Below, one piece after another: positions 3,959 to 10,550 of a DNA stretch of 10,550 nucleotides. Position 1 is the stretch's first letter. Every line of letters begins with the position of its first letter. Made by a program: the position numbers and the translations under genes. Below the pieces are notes generated by a model. It was not told where the DNA came from. It made no database searches and worked only from the letters and a program-made list of their open reading frames with translations. The stretch comes from Candidatus Nanosyncoccus nanoralicus. GTDB lineage: Bacteria > Patescibacteriota > Saccharimonadia > Saccharimonadales > Saccharimonadaceae. The stretch lies in NCBI RefSeq assembly GCF_004138405.1, contig NZ_PRLL01000022.1, positions 1 to 10,550 on the forward strand. The letters are read 5' to 3'.

Positions 3959-6826
3959 TTACTTTCGCCAGAAGGCTCCTGGGGCCGCTGAGCCGCCATC
4001 TATACGGGCGTGAGCTAGACTGCTAGCTGGTACTGTGGATCCGGCCTGGCCACGATAAGAGTCGCCAAGAGCAAAGATATTACTATAGGCAGTGACATTT
4101 GTGGTAACAAAACTATCAGAAGCGTAAATCTTTGTAATCCAGGTTGAACTCCTAAATAAGTTTGACATATCGGTAACATTATGAGTATCCCAATTTGTGA
4201 GATCTACCTCATAGAGCCAGGTGTAATCAAAAGCTGAGCTTAGGTTGGTGACATTACTTACATTAAAATCACTTAGATCTAGATATGAGACATAGGTATC
4301 ATAGAATAGTTTTGACATATTTTTAACACTAGAGGTGTTGAGGCTGATTTTAATGTGCTGATTTTTCATAAAACCATAAGAGTTTCCGGAGAACATAGCT
4401 TGCATATTTTCAACAGCACTGGTGTCGAATCCATCAAGGTTGATTTCGGTAATTTCGCCGAGACCCGAGAAAGCAAAGCTAGTGTCTTTGAGGCTAGGAG
4501 CGGTGATCTTGGGGGCTTTAATTTTTGTAATGCCACAGTTACCGTGGAAAAGTGATTTAAGAGTAGTAAGTACTGGCGCAGGTTGGGTGGTGGCTGGCCA
4601 GGTGACTTCACTTGGTCCATATCCTGAACACTCTTTTCCTTCTGCGCTGGCTCCAGTGGTACTAAACATCTTTGACATATTCTCTATACTTGTGAAGGAG
4701 AAATGCGAGAGATCAACGACTACACTACTAGAACTTTCAAACATACTCTCCATGGTCACTGTATGACTAGTATTAAAGCCTGGAGAGAAAGATACATTAT
4801 TTGATAGGCCGGTTTGATAAAACATGTAGGAGAGATCGGTGACTGCATTTGTTTTTAGTAGTGAAAAATCTATGGTTGCATTAAGAATAGTTCTCTCGAA
4901 CATATGATTCATATCTAGTGCGCTGATGGTGTTTATTTTATCGAAATTGTTTAGCTCTGCTAGGTTATAAATCTGTGTAAACATATAACTAAAATCGGTG
5001 ACTTTACTAGTATTAAAGACCTGAGGCAGAGTAATCTTTGTAACATAGCTGGTTCCTTTGAACATGCCTTTGACATCTGTGAGTTCACCTGTGTGAATTC
5101 TTCCAAGATCAGCTTCCTTAATGTAGCATTCCTCGAACATGAATGCCATGTTGGTGATATGGTCGCCACCCATATCTTGAGGATTGAGGGTGAGATTTTC
5201 AACTCGGCTATAAGAAAACATATAAGAAAGGTCTTCGGCGCTAGTGAATTTTAGACTGGAGAGATCGGCTACGTAGAGTGAGGTAGTATTTTTTAAGAAA
5301 TTAGAAAAATCTTTGACTTTATCAAATTTGGCGTGTTTGAGATCTAGACTACTAAGTTGTCGTGCGTTTTCAAACATAGATTTAGCGTTAGTGGTTTCAT
5401 TGAAATTAGCAAGAGGAAAAGTAATAGTTGAAGCTGAGCTATTATTAAACATATATGAAGCATCAGTTGATTTCTCAAAGGTGGCGGTACTTAGGTCTAT
5501 TGTACCTGCTTTGGAATTCTTAAACATATTGGCTGTTGACGTAGTCTTTTTGAAAGTGGCTTTTGGAAGCTCGATAGTAGGGATGGCTGAATTCTCAAAT
5601 AAAGAAGTAGCATCGTCAGCATCACTAACTTCCCAAGATGAGAAATCGGTAGCACCAAGATGATCGGTATTTTTGAAGGCGCGAGCAATCTTGTTGGCGT
5701 GTTTGGCAAAAGAGACATCGCCAATGCTGGAGACTGTAGAGTCTTCAAAGGCGGACTCGATATTTTTAATTGGTGAATTTTTAAAATATGTAAAAAATTC
5801 TGAGCTGTCAATGTCGTGATTACTCCAGCCTTTGGTTTGATAAAGAATATGTGAAATATTATTCACTTTGGAGAAATTAAGCATTTTATCAGAACGACGG
5901 TCTCTAAATTCGAATTTGAGATTATATCCGGTACCAGTGAATCCAGCAAACATATAAGAAAGATCTTCTGGGAAAACAAATTCGGTAGCTTTTGACCAGA
6001 TACAGATTTTGTCCCAGTCGTTAGCTGGACGATAAATACCCATGTAAACATCGGACTCAGAATCTGGAGTGGAAATCTTAACGATGCTATCAGGACGGAT
6101 GTTAACATCAGCACACTTCTTTTGACCAATGCTGAGGATTAGATCGGGATAATATTTTCTGTCATCGGGAATTTGAGTTTCAGGGCTATTGACGAGAGAA
6201 GTATCTTTTATTCCAAGAGCCGTGCGCAAGGCTGTATTAAATTTGCGTCCGGTAACGATATTGGCCTTTGACTCTTTTTCGGAAAGGACGGTAAAGATAA
6301 TTTTTCCTTGATAATCACCAGACGGGACTTTGCGATCAAGACGCATTCCGATGTTTAGTTTGAAATTATCATCGGAAGGATCTTCAGTGCTAGTAAGAAG
6401 AGCTGGAGTACTGAGTTTTGGAATGTAATTGTAGTAGTGATTATCAGTATCTTTGGTGTTGTAGCCGTATTGATTTTTCATATCGTCGATAAAATTATTG
6501 TAGCCGGAGACCGAATTGATTTTAAAGGTGTTTAAAGGGTCTGTACTGGAGAGAGCGGAGTCCTCGGTGCCGCCAGAAATATAAAGTTCATAACCTGTAT
6601 TACTGTCAGTCTTGACGTTGACATTGAGAGAGCGAAAATAGTTGGTGCCATCTTTGGTTGGTGTGGCCTGATTAATAACGGCATTGCCAGTAATAGCGAT
6701 GGAAGTGTTCACAGCAAAAACCTTGGATGACGAAAACAATAAAAAAGCAAGATTGCAAACTAATAGAGTGAGCATCATGTTTAAATGATATTTGTGATAG
6801 TGATTAGTTGCTTTTTTAAAAAACAT
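3959..6826 (-). CDS. Large secreted BspA-like (DUF285 repeat) surface protein
   Basis: The 955-residue product is intact. Residues 1-38 are a signal peptide: charged MFFKKATNHYHKYH, hydrophobic core (17-33), cleavage after KVFA. Residues about 39-185 form a module with repeated beta-like strands (VKTDSNTGYELYISGG, and GDYQGKIIFTVLS at 170-182) that I cannot assign to a named domain. A linker and entry segment (about 186-288) lead into about 24 units of the DUF285/BspA type, first MF at 291-292 and last near residue 916, each ending in a core like LSYMF, MNHMF or MSKLF; the clearest are NTSSVKNMSKLF and DTHNVTDMSNLF. Such repeats form leucine-rich-repeat-like solenoids in secreted adhesins and are common in oral and host-associated bacteria. 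It ends in GAFWRK with no LPXTG, no C-terminal membrane helix and no lipobox (LLVC lacks the small residue before Cys). Host attachment is the plausible role, by inference. No strong ribosome binding site precedes ATG 6826; MM at 17-18 is a less likely start. Confidence 0.9.
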   Translation of the reverse strand: MFFKKATNHYHKYHLNMMLTLLVCNLAFLLFSSSKVFAVNTSIAITGNAVINQATPTKDGTNYFRSLNVNVKTDSNTGYELYISGGTEDSALSSTDPLNTFKINSVSGYNNFIDDMKNQYGYNTKDTDNHYYNYIPKLSTPALLTSTEDPSDDNFKLNIGMRLDRKVPSGDYQGKIIFTVLSEKESKANIVTGRKFNTALRTALGIKDTSLVNSPETQIPDDRKYYPDLILSIGQKKCADVNIRPDSIVKISTPDSESDVYMGIYRPANDWDKICIWSKATEFVFPEDLSYMFAGFTGTGYNLKFEFRDRRSDKMLNFSKVNNISHILYQTKGWSNHDIDSSEFFTYFKNSPIKNIESAFEDSTVSSIGDVSFAKHANKIARAFKNTDHLGATDFSSWEVSDADDATSLFENSAIPTIELPKATFKKTTSTANMFKNSKAGTIDLSTATFEKSTDASYMFNNSSASTITFPLANFNETTNAKSMFENARQLSSLDLKHAKFDKVKDFSNFLKNTTSLYVADLSSLKFTSAEDLSYMFSYSRVENLTLNPQDMGGDHITNMAFMFEECYIKEADLGRIHTGELTDVKGMFKGTSYVTKITLPQVFNTSKVTDFSYMFTQIYNLAELNNFDKINTISALDMNHMFERTILNATIDFSLLKTNAVTDLSYMFYQTGLSNNVSFSPGFNTSHTVTMESMFESSSSVVVDLSHFSFTSIENMSKMFSTTGASAEGKECSGYGPSEVTWPATTQPAPVLTTLKSLFHGNCGITKIKAPKITAPSLKDTSFAFSGLGEITEINLDGFDTSAVENMQAMFSGNSYGFMKNQHIKISLNTSSVKNMSKLFYDTYVSYLDLSDFNVSNVTNLSSAFDYTWLYEVDLTNWDTHNVTDMSNLFRSSTWITKIYASDSFVTTNVTAYSNIFALGDSYRGQAGSTVPASSLAHARIDGGSAAPGAFWRK

Positions 6827-6909
6827 ATATTTCTACTTTTTCTAATTTTATTGATACTATAAAAACGCTGTGTTTTTTACTATGTGCTTATTCTATCATC
6901 ATGTTTAAA
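6773..6909. repeat. 13-base direct repeat around the start of the large BspA-like gene
   Basis: CATCATGTTTAAA occurs at 6773-6785 (inside the signal peptide codons, covering the MM pair) and again at 6897-6909 upstream of the gene, 124 bases apart. It may be the trace of a small duplication at the gene's 5' end, or chance in AT-rich DNA. Confidence 0.35.
6890..6898 (-). promoter_or_regulatory. Candidate extended -10 promoter of the large BspA-like gene
   Basis: On the minus strand TGATAGAAT fits an extended -10 (TGnTATAAT with one mismatch). No -35 match is visible at the usual distance. Start would be near 6883, giving a leader of about 57 bases. TATAGT at 6861-6856 is an alternative. The remaining stretch 6910-7040 is AT-rich and shows no gene. 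Confidence 0.28.
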
Positions 6910-7040
6910 AAATGGTGGATGATTTTTATGTTTAACGGTGTTTTAAAGATATATATGTTGTAAAAATAGTATGTAATTATTACAATATTGCGAATAAAAC
7001 AATATGTAAAAAGACTATGGACTATTGAAATTTTATATAA

Positions 7041-7070
7041 AAAATATACCACCATACGGTGGTATATTTT
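7041..7070 (-). terminator. Intrinsic terminator of rplK-rplA
   Basis: AAAATATACCACC (7041-7053) and GGTGGTATATTTT (7058-7070) pair perfectly over 13 bases with an ATAC/GTAT loop. On the minus strand it follows the rplA stop by 15 bases and is trailed by a T run. Symmetric A/T flanks suggest it may also stop transcripts from the other side. Confidence 0.88.
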
Positions 7071-7085
7071 CTTTGAGTATCTTAT

Positions 7086-8000
7086 CTAGTTGTAAATGTT
7101 TTCAACAGCAATGGATGGGCCCATGGTTGATGAAACAAAGATACTCTTAATGTATTGACCCTTGAGAGAAGCTGGCTTCATTGATTTCAATGAATCAAGG
7201 AAGGCGGTAGCATTCTTAAGCAATTGAGCTTCAGTAAAGTTGGTTTTACCGAGACCAAGGTGGACAATAGCCTGCTTGTCGACACGATATTCGATCTTAC
7301 CGGCCTTAGACTCTTTGACTGCCTTTTCGATGTCAGCGGTAACAGTACCAGCTTTTGGATTTGGCATAAGGCCTTTTGGACCTAAGAGACGAGCGAATTT
7401 ACCAAGTTTTGGCATGTAAGCAGGGGTAGAAATAAGAATATCGAAATTGATAATTCCCTTTTCTAGTTGCTTAATAAATTCGGTATCTTCAGCAATATCA
7501 GCACCAGCTGCTTTGGCCTTTTTGCACTCATCTTCAGGAGCGAAAACAGCTACACGAACTTCCTTGCCATTACCGTGAGGCAAAACAAGAGTGGTACGGA
7601 TGTTTTGATCTGCCTGGCGTGGATCAACACCAAGACGGGTGTGGATCTCGATGGTGGCAGCAAACTTTGCTGGGTTGGTTTTGACTGCAAGAGCAATTGC
7701 TTCTGCTAGAGTATAGAACTTAGCGTGGTCAATGTCTTTGTAGGCGGCTTGGTATTTTTTGCCGCGGCGCTCTAGGATGGAGCGAGTGACTGGTTTTTCA
7801 CCTTTTGGCTTAACTTCGAGTTCAGCTAATTTGTTTTCAGCTGCACGAGCTTTGCGCTCTTCTTCAGCTTTGACTTCCTCGACGTGTTTCTTAGACTTTT
7901 TACCAGCTTTGGCGAACTTTTCAGCAGTTTCTGGGGTTTCAGTAACCTCGACAGTTTCGGAAACAACCATTTCTTCTGCCTTGATATTTTCTTCGGCCAT
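7086..8000 (-). CDS. rplA: 50S ribosomal protein L1 with a charged N-terminal extension
   Basis: L1 binds 23S rRNA helices 76-78, forms the mobile stalk that moves E-site tRNA, and in many bacteria represses its own operon. The conserved L1 fold begins at RGKKYQ (79-84) and includes [16 protein letters not shown] (205-220), the family signature, and [19 protein letters not shown] (234-252). Length is 304 residues against about 230 for usual L1; the difference is an N-terminal stretch (1-78) rich in Glu, Lys and Ala (e.g. [17 protein letters not shown]), probably disordered or helical. I start at ATG 8000 (MAEENIK), preceded by AGAAAGGA (8013-8006), and not at the upstream ATG 8054, which would put a hairpin and this ribosome binding site inside the gene. 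No Met stands near RGKKYQ, so the extension is part of the protein. It follows rplK and ends in a strong terminator. Confidence 0.95.
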   Translation of the reverse strand: MAEENIKAEEMVVSETVEVTETPETAEKFAKAGKKSKKHVEEVKAEEERKARAAENKLAELEVKPKGEKPVTRSILERRGKKYQAAYKDIDHAKFYTLAEAIALAVKTNPAKFAATIEIHTRLGVDPRQADQNIRTTLVLPHGNGKEVRVAVFAPEDECKKAKAAGADIAEDTEFIKQLEKGIINFDILISTPAYMPKLGKFARLLGPKGLMPNPKAGTVTADIEKAVKESKAGKIEYRVDKQAIVHLGLGKTNFTEAQLLKNATAFLDSLKSMKPASLKGQYIKSIFVSSTMGPSIAVENIYN

Positions 8001-8024
8001 ATTTTTCCTTTCTGTGGTAGTAAC

Positions 8025-8048
8025 GGGTTGATAAAACTTTTTCAACCC
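8025..8048 (-). promoter_or_regulatory. Hairpin in the rplK-rplA intergenic mRNA, possible L1 target
   Basis: GGGTTGA (8025-8031) pairs with TCAACCC (8042-8048) just upstream of the rplA ribosome binding site, with more A-T pairs possible inside. On the message strand it is preceded by TGGGAG. L1 is known to bind a site on its own mRNA; this is the only structured element I find in the operon's non-coding parts, but I cannot show that it mimics the rRNA site. Confidence 0.35.
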
Positions 8049-8080
8049 TCCCATGATTAATATTAGTTTGAATAAATAAA

Positions 8081-8506
8081 TTATTCAGCGATTTCGACAC
8101 CCATTGAACGGGCAGTACCAGCGACAACTTTGATGGCACCTTCAAGATCAATAGCGTTAAGTTGCTCCATCTTGATGTTTGCGATTTTTTCTAGTTGTTC
8201 GCGAGTGATTTTTCCAACTTTTTCGGTGTTTGGACGACCGGAACCTTTTTGAAGTTTTAACTCTTCACGGATTAGGTCATCGACTGGCTGGCCGAGACAA
8301 GTCCATGCGAAAGTGCGATCTTCGAAAACCTGGATGTGGACAATAACGTTTTTACCGTTGTAGTCTTTGGTTTTCTCGTTAAATGGATTGATGAAATCCA
8401 TCATGTTTAGACCCCACTGACCAAGAGTTGAACCAACTGGAGGTCCTGCGGTGGCTTTGCCACCAGGGATGCGTAACTTTAAATTACCAATTACTTTTTT
8501 TGCCAT
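8081..8506 (-). CDS. rplK: 50S ribosomal protein L11
   Basis: L11 forms the GTPase-associated centre with 23S rRNA helices 43-44 at the base of the L7/L12 stalk. The 141-residue product is of normal length: N-terminal domain with MAKKVIGNLKLRIPGGKATAGPPVGSTLGQWG (1-32), linker, and C-terminal RNA-binding domain with KGSGRPNTEKVGKITREQLEKIA (87-109) and GTARSMGV (130-137). The loop that is usually PPVGPALGQQG reads PPVGSTLGQWG: the second key proline (26) is Ser. The usual TPP segment reads GQP (72-74). ATG 8506 lies nine bases after AGGAGT (8521-8516). Promoter just upstream; rplA follows after 80 bases. Unlike in many bacteria, nusG and secE do not precede it here. Confidence 0.97.
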   Translation of the reverse strand: MAKKVIGNLKLRIPGGKATAGPPVGSTLGQWGLNMMDFINPFNEKTKDYNGKNVIVHIQVFEDRTFAWTCLGQPVDDLIREELKLQKGSGRPNTEKVGKITREQLEKIANIKMEQLNAIDLEGAIKVVAGTARSMGVEIAE

Positions 8507-8543
8507 AATTTTTTTACTCCTAATTAGAGCGCGTAACGGGATT

Positions 8544-8572
8544 ATTATACTATTTTTTGGGGAAAAAGTAAA
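8544..8572 (-). promoter_or_regulatory. Promoter of rplK-rplA
   Basis: On the minus strand TTTACT (8572-8567) is followed after 17 bases by a perfect TATAAT (8549-8544). Start near 8537 gives a leader of about 30 bases, too short for a large regulatory structure. The -35 box overlaps the last bases of the arcC terminator stem and the first of its T run. Confidence 0.75.
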
Positions 8573-8606
8573 CCACGAAACGTCAGAATGACGATGCGTG
8601 GTTTAC
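8563..8606 (-). terminator. Intrinsic terminator after arcC
   Basis: The arms GTAAACCACG (8568-8577) and CGTGGTTTAC (8597-8606) pair fully; inside, CGTCA (8581-8585) and TGACG (8589-8593) form a second five-pair stem with a three-base loop. On the minus strand the hairpin is followed by TTTTT (8567-8563). It lies 28 bases after the arcC stop. Confidence 0.88.
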
Positions 8607-8634
8607 AATAATAAGTTTCGAGTACCAAGAGCTT

Positions 8635-9579
8635 TTAATTAGCGATAATGCGAGTACCGGCTTTACCTTCAATCGCTTTAGAGGCTTTTTCAGGTGAAGT
8701 GATGATACAAACGCGCTTGTTGGCTCCCGATACAAAGCTGACGCCGGCTTCAACTTTCGGAAGCATACTACCAGCGGCAAACTGACCCTGAGCAATTAGC
8801 TTAAAGGCATCGTCGACGGTGAGTTCGGTAAGCGTTTTTTCGTCTGGTTGTTTGTAATTAACCTTAACATTATCGACTGCGGTGAGAATTAATAGAATGT
8901 CGGCATCAATAGTTTCGGCAAGTTTTTCGGCGGCAAAATCTTTGTCAATAACTGCTTCAAGACCAGTTAATCGCCCATGTTGATCGTAGTAGACTGGGAT
9001 ACCACCACCACCCCCAGCGACAATGACGGCACCGTTGCCGATGGCAATTTTGATGAGGTCGGATTCAATGATTGAAAGCGGCATTGGTGAGGGCACAACT
9101 TTGCGCCAGCCACGACCGGCGTCCTCTTTAACGGTAATACCACGAGTTTTAGCAAGTTTTTTTGCTTCTTCTTCGGTATAGAAAGGTCCAATTGGCTTAC
9201 TTGGGTTCTTGAAGGCTGGATCGTCTTTTGAGACGAGAACTTGGGTGACGATTGAAGCAATTGGTTTTTTGATTTTAAGTTGTTCTAATTGATTTCTTAA
9301 GGCATTCTGTAGCCAATAACCAATCTGACCTTGACTCATGGCGCCAGCTACATCGACTGGCATAGTTGGAGTCTTTTCGGTATTAATAGCTTCTTCATGA
9401 AGAATAATATTGCCGATTTGCGGGCCATTACCATGGACGATAGCTAGGGTGTGTCCAGCGGTGATTAATTTAACCAATTCCGAAGCAGTTTCGTTGGCGA
9501 CGGCTAGTTGATCAGCGGCGGTTGCCTTACCATCTTTTGATAAGGCATTGCCACCAAGTGCGACGACGATTTTAGCCAT
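8635..9579 (-). CDS. arcC: Carbamate kinase (arginine deiminase pathway)
   Basis: ArcC transfers phosphate from carbamoyl phosphate to ADP, giving ATP, ammonia and CO2: the energy-yielding last step of arginine fermentation in the cytoplasm. The 314-residue product has normal length and the amino-acid-kinase motifs of carbamate kinases: ALGGNAL (7-13), VHGNGPQIG (48-56), WRKVVPSPMP (158-167), GGGGGIPV (189-196), EAVIDKDFAA (208-217), LTAVDNV (232-238) and GSMLPKVEA (270-278). ATG 9579 overlaps the stop of the upstream transporter by one base (TAATG), and a GGGGG ribosome binding site lies about eight bases upstream, so the two are very probably co-transcribed and translationally coupled. A strong terminator follows. 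Arginine deiminase (arcA) and ornithine carbamoyltransferase (arcB) are not in the window and would be expected upstream, past 10550. Conserved motifs are all present, so the enzyme should be active. Confidence 0.96.
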   Translation of the reverse strand: MAKIVVALGGNALSKDGKATAADQLAVANETASELVKLITAGHTLAIVHGNGPQIGNIILHEEAINTEKTPTMPVDVAGAMSQGQIGYWLQNALRNQLEQLKIKKPIASIVTQVLVSKDDPAFKNPSKPIGPFYTEEEAKKLAKTRGITVKEDAGRGWRKVVPSPMPLSIIESDLIKIAIGNGAVIVAGGGGGIPVYYDQHGRLTGLEAVIDKDFAAEKLAETIDADILLILTAVDNVKVNYKQPDEKTLTELTVDDAFKLIAQGQFAAGSMLPKVEAGVSFVSGANKRVCIITSPEKASKAIEGKAGTRIIAN

Positions 9580-10550
9580 TAGATAACCCCCATGATGAAT
9601 ACTGCAGCCAGGCTAATAATGACGAAGAGGATCATAATTGGAAGGACGCGCTTGACCCAGGTTTTATAGGAAACCCCAGCGAGAGTGAGGCCGGCCATGA
9701 GTGAGGCGATTGTTGGTGCGATCATGTTTAATAAGCCGTTAGCAGTAGCGAAGGCGACGATCATAGTTTCTTTAGTGGACCCCACGAGGTCGGCAACTGG
9801 GGCGATGATTGGCATGGAAGCAGCAGCAAGACCTGAGGATGATGGAATGATGAAGGAAAGTGGAAGGTAGAAGATGTAGGCAAGAATACCGACGATACCG
9901 CCATTTGAGTTCTTAAGTCCGGTTTCACCCCAGTGAATAATAGTGTCTTCGATACCACCACTGCGCATGACGATAGAGACAGCGGCTGCAACGGCAATAA
10001 TGACGGCGACGCTTAATAGTTGTTCTGAACCATCAATAAAGGTGTCTGTGATGGAAACCTCTTTTTCGTGAAAACCTTTGCGATAGATGAAGGCAATAAT
10101 AAGGGCAGAAATTAAGAAGAGGGCGGAAATTTCATTAAAGTACCAAGAACCGAGGGCAACGTTATGCCCGACGCCTAGAATATTACTGAGAACTGGAATA
10201 CCAGCAAGCCAAGTGTGGAAGTCTTCAAAAAGAGTGATGCGAAAATTAGACCAAGGAATAAGAGAGATGATCATGATAAGAAAAGTAAAGGCGAAAATTC
10301 CCATAATGAGTTTGCGCTTTCCTGTATACTCAGGAACGGCTTTAAGGTCGATGGCTTTAAAGGTTGAAGCAACAGCGGAATCGTCTTTATATTTGCCAGC
10401 TTTGACTTTTTTAGCGTAATGCATAGTGTAGATGATGGCGGCAATAAGCATAAGAACGAGGATGATACCCTGGATCCAAAGAATGCTACCAAGCTGGACA
10501 TTGGCAGTACGAGCGGCGATGCCGGTTGAGAATGGGTTAACAGTGGAGGC
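9579..10550 (-). CDS. arcD: YfcC-family membrane transporter, probable arginine/ornithine antiporter (5' end cut by window)
   Basis: The visible 323 residues are the C-terminal two thirds of a multi-helix permease; the frame continues open through 10550 with no stop, so the gene starts outside the window (an internal Met at 10451 is not the start). The family usually has about 470-500 residues. The first visible residues, NPFSTGIAARTA, and the YAKKVKAGKYK loop after a helix are typical of YfcC proteins. Further helices include LLSVAVIIAVAAAVSIVM, a conserved loop FIIPSSSGLAAASMPIIAPVADLVG (about 233-257) and TANGLLNMIAPT (about 270-281), likely transport-site elements, then a final helix to the C terminus. 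YfcC-type proteins serve as arginine/ornithine exchangers in several arginine deiminase clusters; the one-base overlap with arcC supports that role, but the substrate is inferred from context. The symbol arcD refers to function, not to the APC-type ArcD family. Confidence 0.82.
   Translation of the reverse strand, partial: ASTVNPFSTGIAARTANVQLGSILWIQGIILVLMLIAAIIYTMHYAKKVKAGKYKDDSAVASTFKAIDLKAVPEYTGKRKLIMGIFAFTFLIMIISLIPWSNFRITLFEDFHTWLAGIPVLSNILGVGHNVALGSWYFNEISALFLISALIIAFIYRKGFHEKEVSITDTFIDGSEQLLSVAVIIAVAAAVSIVMRSGGIEDTIIHWGETGLKNSNGGIVGILAYIFYLPLSFIIPSSSGLAAASMPIIAPVADLVGSTKETMIVAFATANGLLNMIAPTIASLMAGLTLAGVSYKTWVKRVLPIMILFVIISLAAVFIMGVI

Noticed and set aside
4355-5811. Several open frames of 60-116 residues on both strands inside the large BspA-like gene
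   Set aside because: They are out-of-frame shadows of the repeat codons, without ribosome binding sites and with low-complexity products.
6740-6770. Lipoprotein signal (lipobox) in the large BspA-like protein at LLVC, residues 21-24
   Set aside because: The residue before Cys is Val, not Gly/Ala/Ser, and the Cys lies in the middle of the hydrophobic core with a good KVFA cleavage site after it.
1-10550. CRISPR arrays, tRNA genes, insertion sequences or prophage parts
   Set aside because: No regularly spaced repeats, no cloverleaf sequences, no transposase-like frames and no terminal inverted repeats with target duplication were seen.

Overview
The window looks like a piece of a Candidatus Saccharibacteria (TM7) genome or a close relative in the Patescibacteria/CPR. 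This is an inference from content, not a database match. The DNA is AT-rich. It has ordinary ribosomal protein genes with a lineage-unusual L1 extension, a carbamate kinase next to a YfcC-type transporter (the arginine deiminase route known from host-associated Saccharibacteria), and secreted BspA-like (DUF285) repeat proteins. TGA is not needed as a sense codon in any frame that I read.

Left (1-1950): the first codons of an unidentified minus-strand gene run off the edge, and the AT-rich divergent region next to it carries a perfect 24-bp inverted repeat. Then come rlmH (23S rRNA methyltransferase) with an extended -10 promoter, a strong promoter, a recognisable L10 autoregulatory leader, rplJ (L10), rplL (L7/L12, with a possible promoter of its own) and a TTCG-loop terminator.

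Middle (1951-7040): two convergent genes for secreted BspA-like repeat proteins, back to back at their 3' ends. The plus-strand gene (2076-3624) is broken by a frame change near 2503-2573. The intact minus-strand gene (3959-6826) encodes 955 residues with about 24 repeat units. Both start with a signal peptide ending in VFA and share an N-terminal module that I cannot assign to a named domain. Each gene is followed by an intrinsic terminator.

Right (7041-10550, all minus strand): rplK-rplA (L11, L1) with its own promoter and terminator. Upstream of it lies an arginine-catabolism pair, a YfcC-family transporter (5' part cut by the window edge) overlapping arcC (carbamate kinase) by one base. 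The arcC terminator hairpin shares bases with the rplK -35 box.

The ribosomal genes that form one rplKAJL cluster in many bacteria are here split into two halves facing each other, with the surface-protein locus between them. The most interesting part is that surface locus: a large secreted repeat protein facing a broken paralogue, with no visible wall anchor, in an organism that probably lives attached to a host bacterium.
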